Source: Lysobacterales bacterium (lineage in GTDB: Bacteria > Pseudomonadota > Gammaproteobacteria > Xanthomonadales > Rhodanobacteraceae). Taken from it: 64,000 nucleotides of DNA. The stretch lies in contig JAFKNA010000009.1 of NCBI GenBank assembly GCA_017305135.1, positions 62,001 through 126,000 on the forward strand, given 5' to 3'. Positions 18,829 through 27,574 of the stretch are shown here, in pieces (position 1 is the first letter of the stretch; every line of letters begins with the position of its first letter). Under the pieces are notes generated by a model, which saw only the letters and a list, made by a program, of their open reading frames with translations, was not told the origin of the DNA and ran no database searches. The position numbers were made by a program, and so were the translations under genes.

Positions 18829-19749
18829 CTAGTCCCTGGCGGCGAGCGCGGCCGTGATCGCGTTGGCGTGATCGAGCAGGTCGCGGCGGTCGAGCAGGAA
18901 CACGCCCATCTGGCCGACGTCGAACTCGATCCAGTTGAAGGGCACGCGGGGCAGGAGCTCGACCAGCGCGCGCTCGCTCTCGCCGACTTCGACGATCAGC
19001 ACGCCGTCCTCCTCGAGGTGGTCGGCGGCCTCGGCCAGGATGCGCAGGGCGAGGTCCAGCCCGTCGTGGCCGGCGGCGAGGCCCAGCGCCGGCTCGTGGC
19101 GATACTCCGGCGGCAGCGCGGCGTATTCGGCGTCGGTGACGTAGGGCGGGTTGCTGACGATCAAGTCGTAGCGCTCGCCGGCGAGGCCGGCGAAGAGGTC
19201 CGACTCCAGCACCCGCACGCGATCGGCGACGTCCTGGAATTCGACGTTCTCGCGGGCCAGCGCCAGCGCGTCCGCACTGATGTCGGCGAGGTCCACCTGC
19301 CAGTCCGGGTTGTGCGCCGCCATGGCGATGCCGATGCAGCCCGAGCCGGTGCACAAGTCCAGCGCCCGCGACACCGGGCGCTCGTCCAGCCAGGGCGAGA
19401 AGCCGCCCTGGATCAGCTCGGCGATCGGCGAGCGCGGCACCAGCGCGCGCGCGTCGGACTTGAACTTGAGTCCGGCGAACCAGGTCTCGCCGGTGAGATA
19501 GGCGACCGGCCGCTGTTCGCCGATGCGGCGCTCGATCAGCGACAGCACGGCCTCGCGCTCACCCGCCACCAGCCGCGCCTGGCCGTACGCGGGCGAAAGA
19601 TCGTGCGGCAGGTGCAGGGCGTGCAGCACCAGGTGGGTGGCCTCGTCCAGCGCGTTGTCGTAGCTGTGGCCGAAGGTGAGCCCGGCGGCGGCGAAGCGAC
19701 TCGCGCCGTAACGGATGAAATCGACGATGCTGGCGAGTTCCTGGGTCAC
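18829..19749 (-). CDS. prmB: Ribosomal protein L3 N5-glutamine methyltransferase PrmB
   Basis: PrmB methylates a glutamine of ribosomal protein L3 during 50S assembly. The 306-residue product (E. coli 310) has the helical N-domain ending [17 protein letters not shown] motif [15 protein letters not shown], and the catalytic NPPY motif in [32 protein letters not shown] is diagnostic of PrmB rather than PrmC. I chose the GTG at 19749 because GGAG lies six bases before it. The GTG at 19776 touches a -10 box (TATACT, minus strand, 19777-19782), which leaves no room for a leader. Confidence 0.93.
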   Translation of the reverse strand: MTQELASIVDFIRYGASRFAAAGLTFGHSYDNALDEATHLVLHALHLPHDLSPAYGQARLVAGEREAVLSLIERRIGEQRPVAYLTGETWFAGLKFKSDARALVPRSPIAELIQGGFSPWLDERPVSRALDLCTGSGCIGIAMAAHNPDWQVDLADISADALALARENVEFQDVADRVRVLESDLFAGLAGERYDLIVSNPPYVTDAEYAALPPEYRHEPALGLAAGHDGLDLALRILAEAADHLEEDGVLIVEVGESERALVELLPRVPFNWIEFDVGQMGVFLLDRRDLLDHANAITAALAARD

Positions 19750-19776
19750 GCGACGCTCCGCCTGGAAGGGCCGCAC

Positions 19777-19782
19777 AGTATA
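19777..19782 (-). promoter_or_regulatory. Candidate -10 box of prmB
   Basis: TATACT on the minus strand. Predicted transcription starts near 19770, about 20 bases before the GTG start at 19749, with GGAG inside this short leader. No convincing -35 was found. Confidence 0.4.
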
Positions 19783-19872
19783 GGGGGCAGGCGCGGGGCG
19801 GGCTCATGAAGAAGCGGCGCGTGCGCACGACGGTCGCCGCGCCCGTACGGCCCTCCCGCCGGCACGACCGCC

Positions 19873-19878
19873 TATACT
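19873..19878 (+). promoter_or_regulatory. Candidate -10 box of the SCO gene, leaderless layout
   Basis: TATACT ends six bases before the ATG at 19885. If it is the -10, the mRNA begins at or within a base or two of the start codon and has no leader. No good -35 is visible at 17-18 bases. Confidence 0.45.
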
Positions 19879-19884
19879 CCGGGC

Positions 19885-20526
19885 ATGAATGTCTCCCGCA
19901 GTGCCGGTCGCGTTTCCGCGAGCTGGCTGATCGTGATTACCGCTTTCGCCGCCGCCCTCGGCCTATGGGCCGGCACGCGCCTGTTCGGCACGCCACCACA
20001 GCCCGAACTGCAGGGCACCCTGCTGTATCCCGCGCCACGCGCGCTGCCGGATTTCAGCCTGCAGAAGAGCGATGGCGGCACGTTGACCCCTGCCGACTGG
20101 AAGGGCCGCTGGACGGTGGTCTTCTTCGGTTTCACCAACTGCCCGGACGTATGCCCGACCACCATGGCGAAGATGAAGCAGGTCTGGAACACGTTGGCCG
20201 CAGAAGGCCTGGCCGATCGCGTGCGCTTCGATTTCATCTCGGTCGATCCCGAGCGCGACACGCCCGAGCACCTGGCGCGTTATGTCGGATTCTTCAGCAA
20301 GGACTTCGTCGCCGCCACCGGCTCCGACGAGGAACTCACGCGCCTGACCCGCTCCCTCGGCCTGGTCTATTTCCGCGAGCCGGCGAAGGACGGTCATTAC
20401 AACGTCGACCACAGCGCCTCGCTGGTGATCATCGACCCGGGCGGCCGCCAGGCCGGCCTGGTGCAGCCGCCGATCGATGCCGGCAAGCTCGGCGCGGACC
20501 TGCGCACGCTGGCGGCAACCCGCTGA
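19885..20526 (+). CDS. SCO1/SenC-family copper protein
   Basis: SCO proteins carry copper to the CuA site of cytochrome c oxidase or act as thiol reductases in the periplasm. The 213-residue product has an N-terminal membrane anchor ([17 protein letters not shown], residues 14-30) and then a thioredoxin fold. The copper-binding CxxxC is Cys86 and Cys90 in [13 protein letters not shown], and the third ligand is the His in [13 protein letters not shown] (near residue 172). All three ligands are present. The stop overlaps the psd start by one base (TGATG), so the two are coupled. No oxidase genes are nearby. Confidence 0.93.
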   Translation: MNVSRSAGRVSASWLIVITAFAAALGLWAGTRLFGTPPQPELQGTLLYPAPRALPDFSLQKSDGGTLTPADWKGRWTVVFFGFTNCPDVCPTTMAKMKQVWNTLAAEGLADRVRFDFISVDPERDTPEHLARYVGFFSKDFVAATGSDEELTRLTRSLGLVYFREPAKDGHYNVDHSASLVIIDPGGRQAGLVQPPIDAGKLGADLRTLAATR

Positions 20527-21374
20527 TGCGCCCGGCCCTGCTGTTCCAGTACCTGCTGCCCCATCGCCTGCTGTCGCGGCTCGTGCTGTGGGGCACGCGC
20601 TGGCCGTACCGGCCATGGAAGGATTTCCTGATCAACCGCATCGTGCGCACCTACGCGGTCGACCTCGAGGAGGCCGAAAACCCCGATCCCGCCGCCTGGC
20701 CGCACTTCAATGCCTTCTTCACCCGCGCGCTCAAGCCCGGCGCGCGGCCCCTACCGGCCGATCCGGCAGCCATCGCCTGCCCGGCCGACGGGCGCATCAG
20801 CCAGGCCGGCGCGATCAGCGATGGGCGCATCCTGCAGGCCAAGGGCCACGACTTCAGCGTGGCCGAACTCTTCGCCGACGCCGAGGCCGCCCGGCCCTAC
20901 GCCGACGGGCAGTTCCTCACCGTGTACCTCTCCCCGCGCGATTACCACCGCGTGCACATGCCGCTGGCCGGCGAACTGGTGGAAACGCTGCACGTGCCGG
21001 GGCGGCTGTTCAGCGTGGCCGCCTTCGCGGTGGCCGGCGTGCCGCGCCTGTTCGCCCGCAACGAGCGGCTGGTCTGCCATTTCCGCGGCGAGCGCGGACC
21101 CTTCGCCGTGGCCTTGGTCGGCGCCATGCTGGTGTCCGGCATCGAGACGGTCTGGGGCGGCGTCGAGGTGCCGCCCTATGGGCGGGGCATCCGCCGCCGC
21201 GACTGGCGCGGGCAGGGCATTCGCCTCGAACGCGGCGCGGAAATGGGCCGCTTCAACATGGGTTCGACCGCGATCGTGCTGCTCCCCGCCGGCGTCGGGC
21301 GCTTCGATGCCGGCCTCGTGCCCGAGCAGGCGGTGCGCGTCGGCGAGGCGATCGGCCACGCGGTCGCGTCATGA
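20526..21374 (+). CDS. psd: Phosphatidylserine decarboxylase proenzyme
   Basis: Psd makes phosphatidylethanolamine from phosphatidylserine at the inner membrane. The 282-residue proenzyme cleaves itself at the Gly-Ser of the C-terminal GST motif. Here it reads [11 protein letters not shown], with Ser247 becoming the pyruvoyl cofactor; this replaces the LGST of E. coli by MGST. Other signatures are [28 protein letters not shown], the [17 protein letters not shown] active-site region and [13 protein letters not shown]. The ATG overlaps the SCO stop. The pairing with a SCO protein is positional; no functional link is known to me. Confidence 0.95.
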   Translation: MRPALLFQYLLPHRLLSRLVLWGTRWPYRPWKDFLINRIVRTYAVDLEEAENPDPAAWPHFNAFFTRALKPGARPLPADPAAIACPADGRISQAGAISDGRILQAKGHDFSVAELFADAEAARPYADGQFLTVYLSPRDYHRVHMPLAGELVETLHVPGRLFSVAAFAVAGVPRLFARNERLVCHFRGERGPFAVALVGAMLVSGIETVWGGVEVPPYGRGIRRRDWRGQGIRLERGAEMGRFNMGSTAIVLLPAGVGRFDAGLVPEQAVRVGEAIGHAVAS

Positions 21375-21480
21375 TGTGACATCTCCTGACAGGTTGTGAC
21401 CTGCTGCGTGACCTTTTCAGGTCTGGAGCGGGTACACTGCCCCGACATGTCGTTCAGGTAATGTCTGGGGTGGAGGCATC

Positions 21481-21918
21481 ATGCAGTTCGTGACCCGCTT
21501 GATCGCACTCACGCGCGCCGTCCAGTTGCGCCGCCAGTTCCGCGAAGTCAGCCGCATGCTGGAAGAGCTTTCGCCGCCGGCGCGGCGGCAGCTGGCTGCG
21601 CTGGCGCTGCGCGAGTTCTCCAATGCGTCCCGGAGCGAGTTCCCGCATCTTTACGGCACGCCGCCCGAGGAGAAATACCGCGCCTGGGGCAGCGGCACGG
21701 ATATCGGCCTGGAACGGCTGCGTTCGGAGAACCTGCAGGTGCGCCTGCGCGGCGGGGCGCTGTGGCTGATCGTCGCCTACCACGAAACCCGCGACTCGCC
21801 CTTTGGCGAGCAGCAGGAGCTGCACCGCCAGTGCATGCGCACCCTGCGCATGCTCAAGGAATCGATCCCCGCCAGCGACCCGGCCCGCGAACCCTTCGGC
21901 GAGGTGGCGGCGGCCTGA
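21481..21918 (+). CDS. Conserved small protein, unrecognised
   Basis: A 145-residue soluble protein, helical and rich in Arg and Glu, with no signal or membrane segment. Features are LRRQFREVSRMLEELSP near the start, an FPHLYGTP turn, GALWLIVAYHETRDSP in the middle and a C-terminal RQCMRTLRMLKESIP helix. The start has a good GGAGG ribosome site five bases before the ATG. The 106-base gap from psd holds several TGAC words and a possible -10 (TACACT near 21432), so it may have its own promoter. I do not recognise a family and give no function. Confidence 0.7.
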   Translation: MQFVTRLIALTRAVQLRRQFREVSRMLEELSPPARRQLAALALREFSNASRSEFPHLYGTPPEEKYRAWGSGTDIGLERLRSENLQVRLRGGALWLIVAYHETRDSPFGEQQELHRQCMRTLRMLKESIPASDPAREPFGEVAAA

Positions 21919-21927
21919 GGGGGAGCC

Positions 21928-21948
21928 GGGATTCGGGATTGGGGATTC
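21928..21948. repeat. Three GGGATTC-type heptads
   Basis: GGGATTC GGGATTG GGGATTC, ten bases after the stop of the small protein gene. Same style as the eight-unit array at 13677-13732. Confidence 0.7.
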
Positions 21949-22012
21949 GGAAAAGCCGCGGCCCGCACACAGGCAACTGCAATCCTGCGCACCGCCGCCG
22001 GGGGGCGACGGT

Positions 22013-22039
22013 GGTCGCGTACAGGGTGCGCTCCTACGG
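22013..22039. repeat. GGTCGCGCACAGGGTGCGCTCC-type short repeat, copy 1
   Basis: GGTCGCGTACAGGGTGCGCT followed by CCTACGG. It is one of four copies in the window (also 27478, 31051 and 41576). The core GCGCAC-AGG-GTGCGC can form a 6-bp hairpin; this copy has one mismatch. Confidence 0.7.
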
Positions 22040-22119
22040 TTTCGCGTGATTTTGTAGACACCCTGTGGGCGACCCGATCCTTGCACCCTCGGTGGGGCCG
22101 GTCGCCTGCACGCCGAGTG

Positions 22120-22623
22120 TTACGGGCCGCCGTAGCGCACCGCCACCACCACGAAGCGCGCCAGCCCCTGCGGGAGCTCGGCCTCGAACTCGTCGTCGAC
22201 GCGGCGGCGCATGGCGGCCTTCGCCAGTGGCGAATCGATGCTGATCCAGCCAAGCCCGGCATTGGTCTCGTCCGGACCCACGATGCGGTATTCGTGTTCC
22301 TCGCCGGCTTCGTCCTCGACGGTGAACCAGGCGCCGAAGAAGATCGCGTCCTGGTCGGCGGGCACGCTGTCGACGACGCGCAATGAGGGCAGGCGCTTGC
22401 CAAGATAGCGCACGCGCCGGTCGATGCCGGCGAGCTGCTTCTTCCGGTAGGTGTATTCGGCGTTCTCCGAGCGGTCGCCTTCCGCGGCGGCGGCGGCCAG
22501 CGCGCGCACCACCTCGGGGCGCCGCACGCGCCAGAGGTCGTCGAGCTCGTCCTTCAGGCGGCGGTAGCCCTCCGCCGTGATCGCCGCGGTGGAGGTCGCC
22601 GCGGGCGGGCGCCAGCGCGTCAC
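22120..22623 (-). CDS. greB: Transcription elongation factor GreB
   Basis: GreB binds the secondary channel of RNA polymerase and stimulates cleavage of backtracked RNA. The 167-residue product has the N-terminal coiled coil with [16 protein letters not shown], where the acidic tip residues (Asp and Glu of GDRSENAEY) are intact. The FKBP-like C-domain contains [20 protein letters not shown]. The GTG start at 22623 is the only one that gives a family-length N-terminus; it adds a short basic lead before ITAEGYRRL. The gene starts 11 bases after the YjgR-type ATPase stop, so the two are one operon. Confidence 0.93.
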   Translation of the reverse strand: MTRWRPPAATSTAAITAEGYRRLKDELDDLWRVRRPEVVRALAAAAAEGDRSENAEYTYRKKQLAGIDRRVRYLGKRLPSLRVVDSVPADQDAIFFGAWFTVEDEAGEEHEYRIVGPDETNAGLGWISIDSPLAKAAMRRRVDDEFEAELPQGLARFVVVAVRYGGP

Positions 22624-22634
22624 CAGCGCGCGCC

Positions 22635-24137
22635 TCAGCGACCGCGGCTGATCGAGCCCAGCACGCCGCGCACCACCGCATTGGCGATCTGGTTGCCGAT
22701 CCGGCGCGCGGTCGATTTGCCCATCGCCTCCAGCATGCCCTGGCGGCGGCCGGTGCCGAACAGCATGTCGCGCGCGGTGCCGAGCCAGCCCGGACCCTCG
22801 GCCGCGGGTGCAGCGGCCTTGCCCTTGGCACTGGCGGCCTTGGTCGCAGGCGCCGCGGCGGCCACCTCGGCCGCGCGCGCGGCCAGCATCTCGAAGGCCG
22901 ATTCCCGATCGACCGGGGTGTCGTAGCGTGCGCCGACCGGCGAGCGCGCGCGCACCGCGGCGCGCTCCTCGTCGCTGATCGCGCCGAGCCGGCACTGCGG
23001 CGGGCACACCAGCACCCGCTGCACGGGCTGCGGCACGCCGCCGTCCTGCAGCGTCGATGCCAGTGCTTCGCCGACGCCGAGCTGGCTGATCGCCTCGGCC
23101 ACATTGATCGCAGGGTTGGGCGCGAAGGTCTCCGCCGCCGCCTTCACCGCCTTCTGGTCGCGCGGCGTGAACGCGCGCAGCGCATGCTGGATGCGGTTGC
23201 CCATCTGGCCGAGAATCACGTCCGGCAGATCGTCCGGGTTCTGCGAGCAGAAGTAGACGCCCACGCCCTTGGAGCGGATCAGGCGCACCACCTGCTCTAC
23301 CCGCTGGCGCAGCGCCGCCGGCGCGTCATCGAAGAGCAGGTGCGCCTCGTCGAAGAAGAACACCAGTTTCGGCCGCTCGAGGTCACCCACTTCCGGCAGC
23401 TTCTCGAACAGTTCCGAGAGCATCCACAAGAGGAACGTGGTGTAGAGCCTGGGCTTCAGGATCAGCTGGTCGACGGCAAGGATGTTGACGATGCCGCGGC
23501 CGGACAGGTCCTGGCGCATGAAGTCGGCGAGGTCGAGCGCCGGCTCGCCGAAGAAGCGGTCGCCGCCGGCCTGCTCCAGTTGCAGCAGCGCGCGCTGCAC
23601 CGCCGTCAGCGACGGTGTCGAGATCCGCCCATACTGCTGCGAGAGCTCCCGCGCGTTGTCGCCGGCCCAGGCCAGCAGGGCGCGCAGGTCCTTGCTGTCC
23701 AGCAGAAGCAGGCCGTTGTCGTCGGCGGCCTTGAACACGACCTCCAGCACGCCGGCCTGGATATCGGTGAGCTCCAGCAGCCGCGCCAGCAGGGTCGGGC
23801 CCATTTCGGAAACCGTGGTCCGGATCGGATGGCCGGCATCGCCGTAGATGTCCCAGAACACCACCGGGCTCGCCGCCGGCGACCAGTCGATGCCGAGGCT
23901 GTCGATGCGCGACTGCAGCTTGGCGCCGGCCGTGCCGGGCTGCGAGAGGCCGGCCAGGTCGCCCTTCACGTCGGCCAGGAACACCGGCACGCCGAGCCTG
24001 GAGAAGCCCTCCGCCAGCAGCATCAGCGACACCGATTTGCCGGTGCCGGTGGCGCCGGCGATGAGGCCATGGCGATTGGCGTAGCGCGGCAGCAGATGCA
24101 CCTCGCCGCTGCCCTTGCCGATCAGGATGTCGTCCAC
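22635..24137 (-). CDS. YjgR/DUF853-type HerA-like ATPase
   Basis: A 500-residue P-loop ATPase of the HerA/FtsK superfamily (helicase HerA-like C-terminal domain), similar to E. coli YjgR. Walker A is [13 protein letters not shown] near residue 27, with [13 protein letters not shown] next. Walker B is [14 protein letters not shown], and [12 protein letters not shown] is a likely sensor motif. The C-terminal 80 residues are an Ala/Lys-rich linker and a helix of [15 protein letters not shown] type. The GTG at 24137 has GGGGAG seven bases before it and begins directly at VDDILIGKG, as family members do. Its cellular role is not established. It is divergent from the transglycosylase gene. Confidence 0.9.
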   Translation of the reverse strand: MDDILIGKGSGEVHLLPRYANRHGLIAGATGTGKSVSLMLLAEGFSRLGVPVFLADVKGDLAGLSQPGTAGAKLQSRIDSLGIDWSPAASPVVFWDIYGDAGHPIRTTVSEMGPTLLARLLELTDIQAGVLEVVFKAADDNGLLLLDSKDLRALLAWAGDNARELSQQYGRISTPSLTAVQRALLQLEQAGGDRFFGEPALDLADFMRQDLSGRGIVNILAVDQLILKPRLYTTFLLWMLSELFEKLPEVGDLERPKLVFFFDEAHLLFDDAPAALRQRVEQVVRLIRSKGVGVYFCSQNPDDLPDVILGQMGNRIQHALRAFTPRDQKAVKAAAETFAPNPAINVAEAISQLGVGEALASTLQDGGVPQPVQRVLVCPPQCRLGAISDEERAAVRARSPVGARYDTPVDRESAFEMLAARAAEVAAAAPATKAASAKGKAAAPAAEGPGWLGTARDMLFGTGRRQGMLEAMGKSTARRIGNQIANAVVRGVLGSISRGR

Positions 24138-24262
24138 GTCCGCTCCCCGAATGAACCGCGTAGCGCCCGGATTGTAGCCGCGATCGGCGCCATGCCGGTT
24201 GCCCGCCACCGGCCTGGCCGCTAACGTGCAACCGCTTTCCACTCGCGCCTTCCGAACGACCC

Positions 24263-25756
24263 ATGCAACTCGCCACCCGCCTCACGACCTCCGCCCTCGT
24301 CCTTGCCCTTGGCGCCTGCGCCGGCACCCCGGCGCATGCACCGACGACCGTCAAGCCGAACCCCGTGGTGGACGGCTTGTACCAGCGCCTCGACGCGGCG
24401 AGCGCGCGTTACACCGCCGCGCAGGCGCTCGAGCGCAAGGGCCAGGCGGCGCGCGCGCAACGCGAGAGCGCCGCGGCGCTGGACGAGTTGCGCGAGGCGG
24501 CGATCCGCTGCAGCACGTTGCCCGGCTGCGATTCGCAGCGCTTCATCACCGCCTTCGATACCCTGCTGCGGCGGGGCACGGCCGGTGCCCTCGACGACGA
24601 CCACGCCGAAGGCAGCACGCCCGAAGCGACCGCGGAAGCGGGCGAAAGCTCGCCGGTCATCGCCGCGGTGCCGGAGCTCGGCCGTTCCGTGAGCCTCCTC
24701 AAGGGCCGCGAGCTTTCCGAGGTGATCGCCCTCAATGGCCCGGTCAAGGCGGCGCTGGAAGCCTGGCTCACCCAGTACCGGCCGAACCTGATGGCGGCCT
24801 ACGAGAACTACCAGCACATGCGCTACCTGATGGCGCCCGAATACCACCGCGCGGGCCTTCCCGAAGCGATCCTGTTCGGCATGATGGCGCAGGAGTCGGG
24901 TGGCAAGGTGCATGCGGTTTCGCGCTCGGGCGCGTCCGGGCCGTTGCAGTTCATGTCGGCCACCGGCCAGCGCTTCGGCCTGCGCACCGTGGACGGCTTC
25001 GACCAGCGCTTCGACCCGGCGCTGTCGGCGCGTGCCAACGCCGCCTACCTCAACGAACAGCTCGCCATCTTCAACAACGACCTGGAACTGGTGATCGGCG
25101 CCTACAACGGCGGCGAGGGAGCGATGCGCCGCCGCGTCGCGGCCGCCGGGGGCTCGCCGAGCTTCTGGGATCCGAAGATCTACTACGACATGTCGCAGGA
25201 AACCCGCGAGTACGTGCCGATGGTGCTCGCCGCAGCCTGGCTCTACCTGCACCCGGAACGCTACAACCTGGAGTTCCCGCGCCTGCCCGGCAGGCCGGGC
25301 AGCATCACCCTGGCGCGACCGGCGTCGATCACCGAGCTCGCCGTGTGCCTCGGCCAGGACGATGTCGCGCCGCAGGGCTGGTTCCGCACCCTCCGCAACC
25401 TCAATCCCGAGCTCGACCACAAGGCGCGGCAGCCCGCCGGCGCGAAGCTCGCCGTGCCGGCGCATCTCGAAGCCGCCTACGCGCGCAACTGCACCGCCGG
25501 GCGCTGGCCCGAGCTCGCCGCAGAGCTCCATTCCGCGATCGTGCCCACCGTGCCGGCGACCGCACGCGCCGGCGCCAGCCGGACGCGCGCACGCAACCGC
25601 ACCTACACCGTCGCGCGCGGCGATACGGTGGCTGCCATCGCCCGCCGCACCGGCTGCGGCAGTTTCCAGGAGATCGCCCGCACCAACGCCCTGCGCGCGC
25701 CGCACTACCCGATCAAGCCGGGCCAAGTGCTGAAGCTGGAGAATTGCCCGCGCTGA
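24263..25756 (+). CDS. MltD-like membrane-bound lytic transglycosylase with LysM
   Basis: Lytic transglycosylases cut the glycan strand of peptidoglycan, leaving 1,6-anhydro-MurNAc. The 497-residue product is a lipoprotein: the lipobox LALGACAG puts the lipidated Cys at residue 19. The SLT domain spans about 190-320, with catalytic Glu211 in MMAQESGGKVHA, followed by SGPLQFM and VIGAYNGGEGAMRRR. A C-terminal LysM (YTVARGDTVAAIARRTGCG) binds the wall. MltD usually has two or more LysM domains; here one is clear and the stretch from 355 to 405 may be a diverged second. It is convergent with the amidase gene. Confidence 0.9.
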   Translation: MQLATRLTTSALVLALGACAGTPAHAPTTVKPNPVVDGLYQRLDAASARYTAAQALERKGQAARAQRESAAALDELREAAIRCSTLPGCDSQRFITAFDTLLRRGTAGALDDDHAEGSTPEATAEAGESSPVIAAVPELGRSVSLLKGRELSEVIALNGPVKAALEAWLTQYRPNLMAAYENYQHMRYLMAPEYHRAGLPEAILFGMMAQESGGKVHAVSRSGASGPLQFMSATGQRFGLRTVDGFDQRFDPALSARANAAYLNEQLAIFNNDLELVIGAYNGGEGAMRRRVAAAGGSPSFWDPKIYYDMSQETREYVPMVLAAAWLYLHPERYNLEFPRLPGRPGSITLARPASITELAVCLGQDDVAPQGWFRTLRNLNPELDHKARQPAGAKLAVPAHLEAAYARNCTAGRWPELAAELHSAIVPTVPATARAGASRTRARNRTYTVARGDTVAAIARRTGCGSFQEIARTNALRAPHYPIKPGQVLKLENCPR

Positions 25757-25775
25757 ACTCTGTGACGCGCTGGCA

Positions 25776-25808
25776 GGAAAAGCGTCGCGGCTGAAGCCGC
25801 TCCCGCAC
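25776..25808. repeat. Short repeat with GCGGCTGAAGCCGC hairpin
   Basis: GGAAAAGCGTCGCGGCTGAA followed by GCCGCTCCCGCAC. A matching copy in the opposite orientation lies at 38024-38062. This sequence is a well-known intergenic motif of Xanthomonadaceae. It sits between two convergent genes. Confidence 0.75.
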
Positions 25809-25862
25809 AAAGCCGCCGCCACAGAAGGCTGCTCCCTCGGGAGGGCTTCCTAGCGAAACCGC

Positions 25863-27254
25863 TCAGGCGGCGATCGGAAACCCCGGCGCCGCATCCAGCG
25901 TGGTGGCGCAGATCGCCGCCAGCTCGAGCAGGCGCAGGTCCGCGCCCGGGCGCCCGACCAGTTGCAGGCCGACCGGCAGGCCGTTGGCGAGGCGCCCCAT
26001 CGGCACCGAGATCGCCGGGCAGCCGCCGAGGCTGGCGAGGCCGCTGAGGTCGGCGTCGGTGGCGCGCTCGCCCTCGGCGAGCGGGTACGCCGAATGCGAC
26101 ACGCTCGGCAGCACCAGCACGTCGACGCCCTCGAAGAGGCGCCGCGCTTCCAGCACCGCCGCATCCAGCACGCGATCGGCGACGACGTAGTCCGGCGCCG
26201 AGCGGCCGCGGGCGAATTCGAGCATCCTGCGCAGGCGCGGTGATACCGGATGGGCCTCGTCGGCGAGGTCGCCGGCGAGCTCCACGGCGAGTTCGGCCTC
26301 CATCACCAGCAGCGCCGAGCGGCGCGTGCGGCCGAGGTCGCGGGCCGGAAAATCGACCAGGATGCGCTGGCCGAGGTGGCTGCCCAAGGCCTCGATGGTC
26401 TGCTTGAAGAGGGCCTGCACCTCGGCCTCGACGCCGAAGCTGGCGAGGTCCACGATCAGCCCGCTGGTGAGCCGGCCCGGCTCCCAGTCCGGCGGGGCCA
26501 GCGGCACGCGCCGGCGACGGGAGCGCGGATCGGACGGATCGTGGGCATTCAGCACGTTTATCACGATGGCCAGGTCCTCCACCGCGCGGGCGAGGATGCC
26601 GACCGTATCCAGGCGCCGCGCCGCGCTCACCATGCCGCGCGTGGAGATCTGCCCGTGGGTGGGGCGCAGGCCGTAGATGCCGCAGTGGCTGGCCGGGATG
26701 CGCACCGACCCTAGGGTGTCGCTGCCCAGCGCGAAACTGCAGTGGCCCGCCGCCACGGCGGCGGCGGAGCCCGCGGACGATCCGCCCGCGGTGTAATCCG
26801 GGCGCAGCGGGTTCCGCACCGCGCCGAAATGGGGATTGGCGCCGAAGGTGCCGAGCGAGCCCTCGTCGAGGTTGGTCTTGCCGAGGATCACCGCACCGGC
26901 GGCACGCAGGCGCGCCACGGCGGCGGAGTCGACGTTGGCGAGGCGCCCGCGCCGGCCCGGCAGGCCGGCGGTGGTCGGCAGGCCGGCCACGTCGAGGTTG
27001 TCCTTGATCGCCACCGGCAGGCCGTCGAGGCGCCCGATCGCATGGCCATTGCGGCGCCGCTCGTCGCTGGCCGCGGCCTGCTCCAGCGCGGTGGGATCCA
27101 GCGCCAGCCAGGCATTCAGCCCGGCATCGCGCTCGATTGCGGCGAGGCAGGCGGAGGTGAGCCGGACGCTGTCGATGCGCCCGCCGGCCAGCCAGTGCAG
27201 GTGCTGGAACGCGGCCGCCCCGCGGAGTTCCGTATCCTGGATCGGTTCGATCAT
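25863..27254 (-). CDS. Amidase-signature family hydrolase
   Basis: A 463-residue enzyme of the amidase signature family (GatA, AtzF, fatty acid amide hydrolase). The Ser-cisSer-Lys triad is visible: Lys84 in LPVAIKDNLDV, the cis-Ser in YTAGGSSAGSAAAVAAG (Ser158 or 159) and the nucleophile Ser182 in GSDTLGSVRIPA. The motif is normally DTGGS or DTAGS; a Leu here is a small oddity. It is not GatA by context, as gatB and gatC are absent, and the length fits single amidases. The natural amide is unknown. The start ATG at 27254 lies in a divergent 320-base gap opposite ETF-QO. Confidence 0.85.
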   Translation of the reverse strand: MIEPIQDTELRGAAAFQHLHWLAGGRIDSVRLTSACLAAIERDAGLNAWLALDPTALEQAAASDERRRNGHAIGRLDGLPVAIKDNLDVAGLPTTAGLPGRRGRLANVDSAAVARLRAAGAVILGKTNLDEGSLGTFGANPHFGAVRNPLRPDYTAGGSSAGSAAAVAAGHCSFALGSDTLGSVRIPASHCGIYGLRPTHGQISTRGMVSAARRLDTVGILARAVEDLAIVINVLNAHDPSDPRSRRRRVPLAPPDWEPGRLTSGLIVDLASFGVEAEVQALFKQTIEALGSHLGQRILVDFPARDLGRTRRSALLVMEAELAVELAGDLADEAHPVSPRLRRMLEFARGRSAPDYVVADRVLDAAVLEARRLFEGVDVLVLPSVSHSAYPLAEGERATDADLSGLASLGGCPAISVPMGRLANGLPVGLQLVGRPGADLRLLELAAICATTLDAAPGFPIAA

Positions 27255-27402
27255 CGCTGCCTCGTCGTCTCCGGGCCGAAGAAGGTGAACGCTCGGAGGG
27301 AAAATGTCAAAACCGGCTTGGCAGTGGAATGAGAGTCAGGACCATCACGCCAACGAACCCTGCACCGTCGGCGCCGTGGGGCCGACCTGCCAGGTCCCGT
27401 AG

Positions 27403-27422
27403 GTCGGGGCTACCGCCCCGAC
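27403..27422. repeat. Short palindrome, CGGGGCTACCGCCCCGA type
   Basis: GTCGGGGC-TACC-GCCCCGAC, a perfect 8-bp stem, preceded by GTAG. It is the same element as at 9792-9809. Confidence 0.7.
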
Positions 27423-27477
27423 GAGTCACTGCCATCGTCGGCCCGGTAGGGCCCACCTGCAAAACCTCCGTCACGCC

Positions 27478-27503
27478 GGTCGTGCACCGGTGCGCTCCTG
27501 CGG
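27478..27503. repeat. GGTCGCGCACAGGGTGCGCTCC-type short repeat, copy 2
   Basis: GGTCGTGCACCGGTGCGCTC then CTGCGG. Related to the copies at 22013, 31051 and 41576. Confidence 0.6.
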
Positions 27504-27574
27504 GCCTCGGCGGGTTTGCCGCCCGCGCGGCGAAAACGGACAATCGTGCATTCCCTGCGCAACCGGAGCCGGCA

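Larger units (their letters stand above)
27255..27574. other. Repeat-rich divergent gap, no gene seen
   Basis: This 320-base gap between the amidase and ETF-QO starts contains no credible gene. It holds three short repeat types: the palindrome at 27403-27422, a GTCGGCCCGGTAGGGCCCAC element near 27437 related to words at 44347 and 44523, and the GGTCGTGCACCGGTGCGCTC repeat at 27478. A GGAG ribosome site for ETF-QO is at 27564-27567. No convincing promoter pair was found. Confidence 0.7.

Noticed and set aside
25863-27254. GatA subunit of the Asp/Glu-tRNA amidotransferase
   Set aside because: gatB and gatC are not next to it and the nucleophile motif reads DTLGS instead of DTGGS; a general amidase is the safer call.
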